A DNA stretch of 64,000 nt from Symbiodinium microadriaticum. Its lineage: Eukaryota > Sar > Dinophyceae > Suessiales > Symbiodiniaceae. This document shows positions 27,786 to 37,638 of the stretch, one piece after another (within the stretch, counting starts at the first letter, position 1; each line of letters opens with the position of its first letter). The stretch is taken from assembly GCA_001939145.1 (NCBI GenBank), contig LSRX01000070.1, positions 401,022-465,021 of the forward strand. Reading direction: 5' to 3'. A model generated the notes under the pieces. That model was not told the DNA's origin. It saw only the letters and a list, made by a program, of their open reading frames with translations, and made no database searches. The position numbers and the translations under genes are program-made.

Positions 27786-28049
27786 TCTTCAGCTGCAGGT
27801 ATAGCTTATATACAGAAAACGGTAAGCAACAAACGACCGACGCACATAGTTAACCGAAGCAGCAAACTAGCAACATAACGAAGGTAGGTGCAAACTACTA
27901 CTATAAACAGGCATGGACAGTGTCTGTATGTGTATACGGTATGTTGACAGGATCCTAGCCATATAGAGCATTTTGCTCATACTCATGTACCGACAGGAAA
28001 ATGTGTACATAGTTGTGTACGTAATAGCGCCGTACAAATCAACAATCAG

Positions 28050-28113
28050 GTATGTGTGTGTGTATGTATGTATGTATGTATGCATGCATGCATGTATGTA
28101 TGTATGTATGTAT

Positions 28114-28144
<31 letters not shown>

Positions 28145-28145
28145 C
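28050..28145. repeat. (GTAT)n/(GCAT)n and (TA)n compound microsatellite
   Basis: GTATGTAT and GCATGCAT units pass into about 11 TA units. The ORFs across it are repeat translations. Confidence 0.95.
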
Positions 28146-28481
28146 ACATACATAAACACACTGACACATGTGTGATATCTACAGAGATATATATGTATAT
28201 ATGTATATGTATAATTTGTGTCTATTGATTTGCGAATGTCTATTTCTATCTCTGTTTATGACACACACACACAACCGAACCTGTTGCTACACTCAAGTTT
28301 CTAGTATTGACAATTGACAGTGACAGGGTCACGATCTGCTTGCCGCTGTTTGCCTCGAGCATCTCAAAGAACGTTCATCAGCATGAACATTTGCGAGTAC
28401 AATATGCTTTCAGCGACGTGCGGAAGATGCTCTTTAGGCGGATCTGATGGATAGAACCACCCTGCATTCATGCCACAGGGC

Positions 28482-28862
28482 TCATGACTCTAGGCCACGA
28501 AATGTTCGAAATGCCCGCCTGTTAGCGGTGGCGTCTGAATGCTTCATCTGCTGTTCATGGATTTGACAATTACAGGGTCTATGTCCCCCAAGCAACGCGG
28601 CAAAGCGCAGGGCGATCTCTCGTGCTCTGCCAGAAGCACTTTGTGTTGGGCAAAGTATTTCGTCGCATGTAGCCCTGAGTCTTGGAGCCAAGCCTTTTTC
28701 CATCACTTGGACATCCTTCTGCCTCAACCTCGACCCAACAGTCTGAGAATGGACGGGACTCAGGATGCAAAAGCCCTCGAACCGCTCGTGTAACACACAC
28801 ACACACAAAACCGGGAATCTACTACAGCAAAGTACTATGACATGACGCGCTTTGCCCAACAA
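28482..28862 (-). CDS. Hypothetical protein, 126-codon frame
   Basis: The minus frame reads VGSRLRQKDVQVMEKGLAPR, then ASGRAREIALRFAALLGGHR and a CNC...H cluster. The plus strand holds an ATG-started 84-residue ORF (28539-28793, MLHLLFMDLTITGSMSPKQR). I prefer minus because other minus-strand candidates follow at 29.2-30.7 kb, but this is unproven. Confidence 0.4.
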   Translation of the reverse strand: MLGKARHVIVLCCSRFPVLCVCVLHERFEGFCILSPVHSQTVGSRLRQKDVQVMEKGLAPRLRATCDEILCPTQSASGRAREIALRFAALLGGHRPCNCQIHEQQMKHSDATANRRAFRTFRGLES

Positions 28863-29053
28863 ACATGTCAGAACAGATGAGCGACAGCTACAGCTAACCC
28901 TACCCCGAGGGTCCGACCAGGGACTGACTAGGGTATTATGTTCTGGAAACAGAGGTGCCTCCCAAAAAACTTCGGTCAGCTAAGTATATGGCCAGGTGCA
29001 TGTAAGAGCCCATACTGCAAAAAAAGGTGTCTAATCACCCTCGGGTTTGCATC

Positions 29054-29287
29054 ATGAAAAATGTGTCCGGTAGAAGAACCAGTGTGGATCACTGGGTTCC
29101 TGACTGTGCTATTCATACCCCTGTCCAGGAACTTGGCATAGACGCTAGGTCATTTTGTCCTACTACATATCCCCTTTGTAAACCCATTCCAAGCTCTGAG
29201 AACAACCCTTACAACGCGGGTCAACACGAGCACCCGGCCTTTGCAGCCTCCTTGGCTTTCGCACGATCTTTGCCTTTGCCTCCGTAG
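29054..29287 (+). CDS. Hypothetical ORF (opposite strand partly open)
   Basis: ATG-to-stop reading MKNVSGRRTSVDHWVPDCAI then CKPIPSSENNPYNAGQHEH. Over its last 55 bases the minus strand reads YGGKGKDRAKAKEAAKAGCS, which is also strongly coding-like and fits the minus-strand neighbours. Confidence 0.35.
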   Translation: MKNVSGRRTSVDHWVPDCAIHTPVQELGIDARSFCPTTYPLCKPIPSSENNPYNAGQHEHPAFAASLAFARSLPLPP

Positions 29288-29525
29288 AATTTAGGGTTGA
29301 GGTTCTGTTGGGCTTGATACTACGGTTTTAGGCTTGCTGTTTCCGCGTTGGGGTTGTGATGTTTCTTCGCCGCGACCTAGTTTTGGGACTTAAGCATTAA
29401 GCAGCCTTTGAAGCTGGCGGTTATCAGATACTTTTGCTGCGGGGTTTGTGATTTCGTCTGCAGGGTTGGGCATGGAGAGTTCGGGATGTAGGTAGTCGCA
29501 GGTTGAGGGTTGTTTCGATGTCTTG

Positions 29526-29591
29526 GAGTTTGGGCTTTCCATACGTCTACCCTAAACCCTAAGCCCTAAACCGAGTTTGGGCTTTCCATAC
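29526..29591. repeat. CCCTAAA insert flanked by a 19-base direct repeat
   Basis: GAGTTTGGGCTTTCCATAC occurs at 29526-29544 and again at 29573-29591, bracketing three CCCTAAA-type units. Confidence 0.85.
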
Positions 29592-29936
29592 TTCTGAAAT
29601 AGCTGCCCGAGCTCCTGGAAGACCGCAAGGTCATGCACCAAGATCTAACCACCTTTCTGAACTTCAAACCCAAACTCAAACGTCTCTAAACCCTAAACCC
29701 GACAAAACAAAAACCCTAAAACCTAAACCCTAAACTCAAAATAAACCCCCCAAAACCCAAAGCCAAAACACGAGACTTGAACTCGAGGAGCCTCACGGCT
29801 CCTCTTAGAGATCTTCAGGGTTTGGGGTTTGGGGTTTAGGGTTTAGGGTTTAGGGGGGTTTGGAGAGTTTGCGTTCCCAACGGGTTCTAGGTACTGTTGT
29901 GGAGGATACTTTTCCCAAAACCACTGTGGCAAACTC

Positions 29937-30107
29937 CTACTGTAGAAACCCTACATTCTTTGACATAGGTACTTTGGGTGCTTGCTGCCACGCCAGCTCC
30001 GCAACTCTCTTGTTCTCCTGCTCTGTGGCATCCAAGAATATCTCTGACCTCTCCATAAAATCGTATTCGGCAGCGTCCCGGGTGCCCAAATCCACGGCCG
30101 TGACGGT
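29937..30107 (-). CDS. Exon candidate, hydrophilic helical
   Basis: The minus frame reads AVDLGTRDAAEYDFMERSEI then FLDATEQENKRVAELAWQQA and ends with a stop after NVGFLQ. Its charged, alpha-helical composition is among the most convincing in the window. The plus strand (29860-30111) is open but serine-rich. It is flanked on both sides by telomere-type tracts. Confidence 0.55.
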   Translation of the reverse strand, partial: TVTAVDLGTRDAAEYDFMERSEIFLDATEQENKRVAELAWQQAPKVPMSKNVGFLQ

Positions 30108-30383
30108 TTAGGGTTTAGGGTTTAGTTGGGGGTTTCGGGGCTAAGGGGTGGAGTCTGTCATTTCCATGGTGAGTCGTTCCTGACACTTCCTCAATGCAGG
30201 AACCGTCGAAGTTTGATACCTGCACCAGCTGCATTCCTGCAATCAACAACCAAGGACCAAACTGACCCCATGCCCCAAACACTGAACTGAAAAAACTGCC
30301 AGAACCCTAACATCACGAACATACTTCACGCTAAACCCTGAACCACCGACAACAAAAGCCCTACATGTACTAAAACGCTGAAC

Positions 30384-30490
30384 CCTAAACCGCCCAAAAG
30401 CCCTCCGGTGAGGGAACCTTTGGCTTTGCCTTTAGTCGACTCATCCCCTGTCAAGGCTCTTGCCATGCGTCTGTGCTTAGAGTCTTGGGT
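30384..30490 (-). CDS. Exon candidate, basic
   Basis: The minus frame reads DSKHRRMARALTGDESTKGK then AKGSLTGGLLGG, with a donor-like AAAG|GTTCCC inside. Probably the same minus-strand gene as 29937-30107. Confidence 0.5.
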
Positions 30491-30539
30491 TTTGAGATTT
30501 TGAGCTTCAAGTCATTTTAGGGCTTCGGGTTCAGGGTTG

Positions 30540-30665
30540 GGGGTATGGGGTGGTAGTAAGAGTGTTTGCTTTCAGGAGATTGTTGAGCAGGGCTCTTTGT
30601 GCTACGAGGGTTCGGAACTCTCATCGTGGCTTCGCTTCGAGATCTACTGGGTGGGGGGCTTCTTG
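30540..30665 (-). CDS. Ser/Arg/Pro-rich exon candidate
   Basis: The minus frame reads RSPPPSRSRSEATMRVPNPR then STKSPAQQSPESKHSYYH. SR-rich as in splicing-type disordered regions. The plus strand is open too (30550-30756). Confidence 0.35.
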
Positions 30666-30686
30666 GTGTAACTCGAATCTAGCTAG

Positions 30687-30687
<1 letters not shown>

Positions 30688-30731
<44 letters not shown>

Positions 30732-30735
30732 GTAT
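30688..30735. repeat. (CTAT)n microsatellite
   Basis: About eleven CTAT units leading into TATATATA. Confidence 0.95.
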
Positions 30736-30759
30736 ATATATATAGATATGTATTGATAT

Positions 30760-31350
30760 ATTAAACAAGGAATTCCACAATATAGCTGTATTGAAACATA
30801 ACATGGAAAACCTGATATAAAATGGAACATAACATCACATCAAATAGTATGACATGGTACAATATAGTATAACATAACATAGTGAGATATATTATAATAT
30901 AGTATAATAAAGCATGATATAGTAGAATATAGTATAGTATAGTATAGTATAGTATAGTATAATATAATTATAATATAATAAACTATACTAGAATATAGTA
31001 TAATATAATAAAAAAAACAAAATGTAATATCTTACAAAATAATAAACATATTATATTGTAACACAGCATATCATACTATGATATAACAATATGATATGAT
31101 ATTACCCAATATAACATGAGATAACCTGGTATAGTATAGTATTATATAACGTAAGAAAAGAGAGTACAAAACAGTACACGATAATCGCATACAACATAGT
31201 ATACGACAATACCATGTGAATGTAATATAATGAAGTAGAAATTGGCATTTACAGTATGCTATACTATAACAGAGTAGGATAAGAGAAGATGAGGTTAGAC
31301 GAGATAAGATAAGATAAGATGAGATAAGGCAATGCCAGATAAGATAGCAA
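30760..31350. repeat. AT-rich block with 5-base periodicity
   Basis: Pentamers of the type ATAGT, ATAAC, ATAAT and GATAA repeat in register with drift, from (ATAGT)n at 30925-30960 to (GATAA)n near 31290-31330. About 590 bases, no gene. Similar but shorter AT-rich patches lie at 36245-36390, 38260-38345 and 38505-38580. Confidence 0.8.
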
Positions 31351-31454
31351 CATCTAAATTCATGTCTGTAACGACACAGCACCCAAAACATCTGCTACCG
31401 ATTTTTCGGAACACATCGCGGTCTAAAGGTGATAGCAGAATGAGGTGACGTGCT

Positions 31455-31727
31455 TTACAGTTTCACCCTTAACAGCTGGACATCGACGCACGCAACTGTC
31501 CGGAATGGTCTGGTATTGCGTGCGTCAAGATGAAACTCATCAACGGAGCCCCTCAACGTTGTGGCTGTGCTGCCTTCGTCGTCTTGTCGCCGTCGCTTCT
31601 TACGTTGGCCTGACGGCAGTGCTCGCGTCTTTCGGCTCTCGGACAGCTGGTTGGAATTAGGGTGTAGGGTGTAAGGTAGCTCAAAATCGCAGCACAACTC
31701 TGAAGTAGCACAAGAAGTACGAGACAT
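31455..31727 (-). CDS. Hypothetical protein with basic cluster
   Basis: ATG (31725-31727) to stop, 90 residues: MSRTSCATSELCCDFELPYT, then SGQRKKRRRQDDEGS, a nuclear-localisation-type cluster, and a regular C-terminus (VACVDVQLLRVKL). The plus strand is open at 31445-31660 with a weaker reading. Confidence 0.45.
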   Translation of the reverse strand: MSRTSCATSELCCDFELPYTLHPNSNQLSESRKTRALPSGQRKKRRRQDDEGSTATTLRGSVDEFHLDARNTRPFRTVACVDVQLLRVKL

Positions 31728-32039
31728 CAATGCAAGCAAGAAATCGACAGAGAAAAGATAGCAGCGGTAAGCAGCATGCAGGGAACAGCGAGAACACTAT
31801 GCAGAAGCAGCAACAGAAACCGAATCCGAAGGCTTCTTGTCAGAGCCCTGAACCCTGAACCCTAAACCCTGCGCCCTAAACCCTCACTCCTCTAAACTCT
31901 CTCAACAGTCTCCACTCGGGCATGAGACGGCTTCCGTCGATATGAAGCCCGTAAGCCCTTCTGGTCCAGCTGGGTCGAGTTCAAGTAGGGTGATGTGTGT
32001 TGCTTCTTATTCTTCTTACTTTTCTTATTGGTATGATGG

Positions 32040-32104
32040 TTGTCAGTAATATCGTTATTGTTATAACTGTTTGTTATTATTACTATCGTTTATTATTATT
32101 GCTG

Positions 32105-32140
<36 letters not shown>

Positions 32141-32170
32141 ATACTAATAATAATAATAGTTATAGTTATA
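32040..32170. repeat. (ACT)n and TTATTA-type triplet array
   Basis: Degenerate TTATTG/TTATTA triplets, then about 12 ACT units, then AATAAT. Confidence 0.9.
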
Positions 32171-32637
32171 GTAACACTACTAATACTGCTGTTTAATTGT
32201 TAGTATCAGTTATCACTGCTGTTCATGATGCTGTTCTTGTTACTACGGCTTGTGACTAACAGTACTATTACTATTCGTAGATACTCTTCTTGTTGAGGCT
32301 AGTCTTCTGCGGCTGCTTCTTCGTCCCCTCTGTCTTCCTTTATTCTGGTCTCTACGCACCCTAAACCCCAAACCCTAAACCCTAAACCCTAAACCGGCCC
32401 CCCCTTAATCGCCCAAAAACCCAAGGTCCAAAATCCGAAGCGCCAAGCCTCAAAACCCGACAAAAGAACAGCCCGAGCCTCCCCACCCTGCTCAGGATTT
32501 CGAGAAGACCGCGCCAAGAATTAGGGGCCTAGATACGTAGAACAGGATGTTGGCTGCAGAGTGCAGTAGAAAATTATAGCTTACAAAACCAATCTTTAGG
32601 GACCCTAAACTACCCCAAACCCCAAACCCTAAACCCA

Positions 32638-32886
32638 ATGCTAGCCATTATTCGGGCCAAGGTTGTAGTGGATCTTAGAAAGATTACGCCCAACACCCAC
32701 GATTGCTTAGGATTAGAAGAGGAGGGTTTGGGGTCGAAGGGTTTAAGTTTTGGGGGTTTAAGGTCTAGGGTTTTGGCGCAGGATTTCATTGCACAAATCA
32801 TCTCTGAAAAATGCAAGTTGCGTCTTCTCTTTCTCACCCCTCATCTCCTAGACCCACCTGAACCTAGCAAAACCTATTTTTTGTAG
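32638..32886 (+). CDS. Hypothetical ORF, probably two exons
   Basis: ATG-to-stop of 82 codons: MLAIIRAKVVVDLRKITPNT at the start and AQDFIAQIISEKCKLRLLFL at the end. The middle (GLGSKGLSFGG) is translated telomere-type sequence and is more likely intron. Confidence 0.4.
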   Translation: MLAIIRAKVVVDLRKITPNTHDCLGLEEEGLGSKGLSFGGLRSRVLAQDFIAQIISEKCKLRLLFLTPHLLDPPEPSKTYFL

Positions 32887-33268
32887 GGCTGCAAATCCCA
32901 TATCAGAGTTTATCGTAAGAACCTACAAACAAGTAGATTATGGTAGAATTAAGTTATATAAGCCCTAAGCCCGGCCTTTTCCACGTCCCTTGCTACCCTT
33001 CCGCTTCCACGCCATGGCGTCTTTTCAAAGCTTGAGAGTCTCAGGTCCGGATCAGCCGGATCCAGGGATGCTTCTGGGCTAGAACTCGTGGTTGCAAGCT
33101 GCTGTTGAAGGTTCGAGGCTCTGAAGGGAGAGTTGAGTTCCGTCGGCGTTTAGGGTTTGCAGTTGTGCCGTGAGCTGGGAGGGTTTAAAAGCTTGGCTAG
33201 GACTCTTTGTGGTAGGTAGCGTCTGGCTCATTGAGGCTGCACCTGGGCTGGTGCAGTGCAGCGTTTGA

Positions 33269-33406
33269 TCAGACTGCACGCAGAGGCAGAACCCTACAGC
33301 CAAATTGCAGGGTGAGAGTAATCCCTCAACCCTCAGCCACATACCCCGGACCGCAGATCGCTGCATGTGTAGTGGCGCTGGCGGTGGCCTGGAGGACAAT
33401 CCGGAG
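33269..33406 (+). CDS. Exon A of a two-exon gene model
   Basis: Open frame ending DRCMCSGAGGGLEDNPE at the donor CCGGAG|GTAACT, phase 0. The upstream limit is the last stop (33266); the true 5' splice or start is not resolved. It joins in frame to 33462-33578 across a 55-base intron. Product unknown. Confidence 0.55.
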
Positions 33407-33461
33407 GTAACTCTGAAACTATACAGTGGACACATTGTATTTACCTGTGGTCTTCCTACAG
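33407..33461 (+). other. 55-base GT-AG intron
   Basis: GTAACTCTG...GTGGTCTTCCTACAG: canonical ends and a clear pyrimidine tract, with phase 0 on both sides. Confidence 0.6.
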
Positions 33462-33578
33462 GGCTGCAAGGACCTTGTCGTAGAATGCAAAGTAAGCACC
33501 CAAGATACTAAGCCACAAAGCAAACTTAAAGCCCAATACACACCCAGCACTGCATCTGCAGCGATCGACATCCGCAAG
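33462..33578 (+). CDS. Exon B of a two-exon gene model
   Basis: Begins after TTCCTACAG and reads GCKDLVVECKVSTQDTKPQS, ending SAAIDIRK at the canonical donor CGCAAG|GTAAAG. It is 117 bases, 39 codons, phase 0 at both ends. The next intron contains the palindrome at 33639-33712. Best-supported model in the window; family unknown. Confidence 0.65.
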
Positions 33579-33638
33579 GTAAAGGGGTGGCACGGTTTTG
33601 AGCTTCGGGTTTACTCTTGGGACAGCTTGGTTCACATG

Positions 33639-33712
33639 TAATGTAGGAACCTGATTAACAAACCCTGGCCCCAGTAAGGACCCAGGGTTTCTTGATCAGG
33701 TTCTTATGTTAG
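33639..33712. mobile_element. Short inverted-repeat element inside an intron
   Basis: TAATGTAGGAACCTGATTAA and the reverse complement of the right arm (TAACATAAGAACCTGATCAA) match, with AACCCTGG/CCAGGGTT continuing the stem. The loop is CCCCAGTAAGGA. Confidence 0.7.
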
Positions 33713-34151
33713 GATCTAACAGCGTTGTCTGTAAGGCTTACCTCACATGCTCAAGTCAAGTGATGCTACGGTTTAGGGTTTTGCGGTTTACGGTTTAGGG
33801 GCTTAGGATTTAAGCCATGCAGGCTCAGGAAGTCAAGCTGGCGAGCATAAGCGGGGCTTAGGCATGCCCGGCTGACCAAGTGTGCGGGGGCTTCTGAGAA
33901 CTAGGGCGGAGCCTTGATTTTGGGGGTGATTGGGTTCTGATTCAGGTTGTGTATAAGGGTCTCGCTTTTCTTGAAGTGCTCATGTAAACTTATACTCTTC
34001 AGAATCAATGCAGCTTTCCGGCTCAGCCTTAGCATAGCCTCATAAGGGCCCTTAGCCGAGCAGGGGGGGAGGGGTTTAAGGGACTCTGCTTCCATAAATA
34101 TTTTGGCCTCATTACTGGTATCGAGGCCCCTGCCCCGCTCCTCCCGAACCC

Positions 34152-34180
34152 NNNNNNNNNNNNNNNNNNNNNNNNNNNNN
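34152..34180. other. Assembly gap (29 N)
   Basis: A run of 29 N. ORFs spanning it are not real. Confidence 0.99.
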
Positions 34181-34200
34181 AGTTTCCCCATGATAGCCTA

Positions 34201-34300
34201 CCTATAGTCCCCATTGTAGTTCCTTTTTTGGGGTTACCTTTTGGGATCCTTAATATAAAATTGGTTCGACCAGAACAAGGAACTACAATGGAGACTATAG
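34201..34300 (+). mobile_element. Inverted-repeat element, GTAGTTCC family
   Basis: The arms are CCTATAGTCCCCATTGTAGT and ACTACAATGGAGACTATAG. The interior GGGGTTACCTTTTGGGATCC then TTAATATAAAATTGG is nearly identical to the copy at 39678. Confidence 0.85.
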
Positions 34301-34380
34301 TCAAGAGTCTCGAAATCCCCAGGCCGCAGAGGCTACGTAGCATAAGGGCTTTGGCAAGTAGAACAGGACTTTTGGCTTAA
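34280..34380 (+). CDS. Exon candidate starting in an element's right arm
   Basis: After GAACAAG the frame reads TTMETIVKSLEIPRPQRLRS then IRALASRTGLLA and stop. The start (TTMETI.KS) parallels STMDTIGKS at 39756, both encoded by the element's inverted repeat. Confidence 0.45.
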
Positions 34381-34414
34381 ATGTGTAAATGCAGTAGCCT
34401 CTTTACTCCATCCG

Positions 34415-34495
34415 CTCAGGGTTTAGGGTTTAGGGTTTAGGGGGTGTCTGTTGAACCCTAAACCCTAAACCCTAAACCCTAAACCCTGTCTGTTG
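34415..34495. repeat. TTTAGGG tract, then CCCTAAA insert between 9-base repeats
   Basis: Three TTTAGGG units, then TGTCTGTTG (34445-34453), five CCCTAAA units, then TGTCTGTTG again (34487-34495). Confidence 0.8.
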
Positions 34496-35468
34496 GAGTA
34501 ACTATACCAATAAAGGTGTGATAAGGATTCCGCCCCGAGGTTCCTCGAGGTTGGAGGCAAGGTGGGAAGGATCTATAGGAAGTCATAGGGGCTTTAAGGC
34601 TACCAAGCAATACTGGGTTCTTAGTAAGGAACTTAATTTAAGGTACCATAATAGGGATCTATAGCAAATAATATGGTTTCTTTGTTATGATTAACTTAAA
34701 TATTAAATCCTTAAGACCCCGCAATACTGTGCCAAAGAGCCCACAAGCACCTGTGCCGAGCCACATTTTAGTTGTCAATCGGTCCTCTTTGTCTCAATCG
34801 ATGTAGGCACGTAGAGCTGCAGAGCAAAATGTCTCATTGGGCAGTGGCGCAGAATGATTAGGATTAAACCCTAAACCCTAAATCCCTAAATGGTGTCTTG
34901 GGATATTTTATACCTACTAAATTGCCAACATAAAAGGAATCCAAAGGACTCGTATTCGCAATTCCTCAGGCTCCTGAACGACACCTCATCTGCGCCCAGC
35001 AGACTAAGAGCTCTGTGTCTCTGATAGTATGGCAACCTGGACTTCGGATATGTTATAGTATAGATCCGTGCGCCCTAGGCGCTAAGCCGTAAGTCCATTG
35101 AACTCTGGTACACAGAATGAAGACGAAAGGATGTCGTGATTGGGAGGTGCTTCCACATCCCGCCACTGCGGTGCTTTACATCTGGCACACCTACAGCTGC
35201 AACTCAGAATGGAAAGCAGCACTGAGGTCCCAAGATTTGGGCTCTGGATTTTAGGCTCCAGGTGCCCAAATCACAACAAGTACTGTTACCTTACTGTTAC
35301 GGTATAACTGCAATAGTATGCTATGAACTTAGTAAATCCGATACCCCAGAGGCTCTAACAGACACGCGGCTTGATCTAAAGTGGCTCGGGGCTTTGGTGC
35401 TCAACCCTACACCCTAACCCTAAACCAAAAATACTGTTACACGTGCACTCTCATATACTGTTTTTTAG

Positions 35469-35608
35469 CATAATAGTACATGAGTTTATCAGAGTACATT
35501 ACCAATATGAACCCAGGATGTCAACTCAGGAAACGTGGGATTGGGACAGCGCTGCTTCACCCAAAGTCTTTGCTGGGCTTGGCGGCAAGGACTTTGAGGA
35601 GCCGGTTC
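35469..35608 (+). CDS. Internal exon candidate
   Basis: ACTGTTTTTTAG precedes a frame reading IIVHEFIRVHYQYEPRMSTQ then ETWDWDSAASPKVFAGLGGK and FEEPV, ending at GGTTC|GTAAGC. It is 140 bases with a strong poly-T acceptor and good donor. Product unknown. Confidence 0.55.
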
Positions 35609-36520
35609 GTAAGCAGTTTAGGGTTTAGAGTTTAGGGCTGCGGGTTCAGGGTTTAGTTTTGTCTAGTCATCCCTCTAGTACGCCTGATAGGGGCCCTTGT
35701 CGAAGCCATCAGAAAATCTTATAGAACCCTTGTAAGATAGCGGCCCTCTTGGGATTGGGTATCTCACACTACCAAAACCTTGAGCAATTGTTGGGGAAAC
35801 TTATTAAAGCTTCTACATCAGCTCCTTAGAGTGAAGGATCGATCTCCTCCGTCGTTGCACAGCCCAGTTTCAGAGTGGAGCTGCTAGGCAATGCGATTCG
35901 AGACTGTGAGGCCATCGCTTGGGCACGGGCCACATCATGTCAGAGGTGGTGGTTGAAAACGCCCAAAACCTTCATGGTTTCTAGAAAACCATATCGTGAT
36001 GGCGCGGCAGCTTAGGGGCTTACATAGGTCAGGTAGAATGCATATGCCATTGACGAGGCGGAAATAAAACTGCTGCTGAAGACAGCAGAGCGCGTTTCTG
36101 TGACTGTCGCTGGAGACGATCTCGCATCCTTTCTTGGGTGCCACAGCAAAGGCCTCGCACTGGCTCGAAGCGAGTGATCTTTGCGCGAGGGCTGAAAGAG
36201 ACCGCCTAGCGTGATAGCCGAGTGGTTTGGGAAAACCCGACAGTGACAGTTATACTATAGTATATTATAGTGTTGACAGTATATGGTATATGGTAGTATA
36301 TTGTAGTATATTGTACTAGTAGTATGTTCTAGTATATTATGGTATATTATAGTATTTCTATTTATATTATAGTATATTATAACATTGACAGTAGAACCCT
36401 GCATCCTCAATCTCGCTCTGATTAGCGCGGAGCTCATGCCGTGAGCGTGCGTGCTGAATGATTTTACTATCATCATGATGGTTCTTCATTTTCTCCATAT
36501 TATTATTGTTATTAGAAAAA

Positions 36521-36660
36521 ATGAAACTTAAAAAGCAACGTGTCCTCTCAGCCATATTCGTTGTCATGGCCATCACCGTCGCCAAGGCCGACGTGCACAC
36601 GCTTCATCAGCAACAAAATCCTTGTTGCAATCATCGTCATCATCATAACCATCACCGAAA
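36521..36660 (+). CDS. First exon candidate with signal peptide
   Basis: ATG opens MKLKKQRVLSAIFVVMAITV followed by AKADVHTL: basic n-region, hydrophobic core and an A-K-A cleavage-type end, then a His/Cys-rich stretch (CCNHRHHHNHH) made by CAT/CAC triplets. It runs into a CCCTAAA-like stretch at 36660-36700, likely intron. The mature part would be lumenal or extracellular. Confidence 0.5.
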
Positions 36661-36695
36661 ACCCAAAACCCTAAACCCAAAACCCAAAGCCCTAA

Positions 36696-36929
36696 ACCCT
36701 CATCTTCACCACCTTCATCCTCGTCACCATAGGCATCCTCATGGTCGTCGTCGACAAGGAGACTATCCGCAATGTTTTACCATCTCAGCCAGAATTGCCA
36801 GCGTGTCATCATCATCCCATCACTGCCATCAGCGGCTTCATCTGCGGCACCAGAATCGTGAACCTCGTGGGCTTTGAATTCTTCGGGGATTCCGCCGAGC
36901 GTTATCTTTCAGCCTTCTTCCACGACTGA
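36696..36929 (+). CDS. Membrane-protein exon with C-terminal stop
   Basis: Just after a CCCTAAA stretch the frame reads FTTFILVTIGILMVVVDKET, a single membrane helix, then NVLPSQPELPACHHHPITAI and FEFFGDSAERYLSAFFHD and stop. Consistent with the last exon of a single-pass membrane protein. It may follow the signal-peptide exon at 36521, but the phase cannot be verified. Family unknown. Confidence 0.55.
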   Translation, partial: TLIFTTFILVTIGILMVVVDKETIRNVLPSQPELPACHHHPITAISGFICGTRIVNLVGFEFFGDSAERYLSAFFHD

Positions 36930-37338
36930 GCGCAAGGAACTCGACACATTCACACAGGTCGATCAGAGGTCAGACACATGTAAGCCATACAACATCCGAA
37001 ACCCCGTCGCTACGGGTTGAAGGCAAACGCACAGATTTATGTACCTAAAACCCTAAACCCTAAAACCCTATAAACCCTTATTGTTCCCTTCAAAGGACAT
37101 AGCAACATGCAGTTGAAAGCCTGGGCCAGTCCTGGGGCTCAGCGGATCAGTTGGTCTCTAAAGTCTTCCATGGAAAATGAACACATCCACATCTGACCCC
37201 TTGCAATGTCTGCGGTGCTGCAACCTAACACCGAGCTCTCCGGAACGAGTTCTGCGCTAGCTGTGTTGTGCCTCCTAATACTTCTGGCCATAGTCATTCG
37301 AATCCAGGCAGCACTATTTACTCCCAATTGAGAGCTCG

Positions 37339-37638
37339 GTGATAACACATGAGTCTGTGGCAGGACCCCGTCACCGGGATGCCACTGCAGCAAGCGCAGA
37401 ACATCGACCATCTGCTACGAGGCAGAGCCGTTTGCTGAGAGACACGAAGCAGCGAAAGAGCAACAAAAAAGGAGGCTTCACACAGGAGTTTCAGAACATG
37501 CCGGGGCTGCATAATAAAACCCTGGATGGGAGGATGCTCGTAATGACTATTGTTTGTGAATCAATGAATATTGCTGTTGCTACTGTTTCTGCCATCGCTC
37601 TTGCTTCGCTTGTGACTTCGGCTACTCGCGCTGTTTAG
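37339..37638 (+). CDS. Hypothetical ORF with C-terminal hydrophobic helix
   Basis: A 99-codon frame; the second half reads FQNMPGLHNKTLDGRMLVMT then MNIAVATVSAIALASLVTSA, a probable membrane helix at the extreme C-terminus. The minus strand is also open over 37139-37512. Confidence 0.4.
   Translation: MITHESVAGPRHRDATAASAEHRPSATRQSRLLRDTKQRKSNKKGGFTQEFQNMPGLHNKTLDGRMLVMTIVCESMNIAVATVSAIALASLVTSATRAV

Noticed and set aside
27867-28169. ORFs with YIYIYIY and TYIHTYIH runs
   Set aside because: Translations of GTAT and TA microsatellites.
33901-34343. Two minus-strand ORFs spanning 33901-34343
   Set aside because: Both run through the 29-N gap.
36206-36240. tRNA-like A box (TAGCCGAGTGGTTTGG)
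   Set aside because: No B box (GGTTCRA-type) or acceptor stem within 90 bases downstream, only TA-rich repeat.
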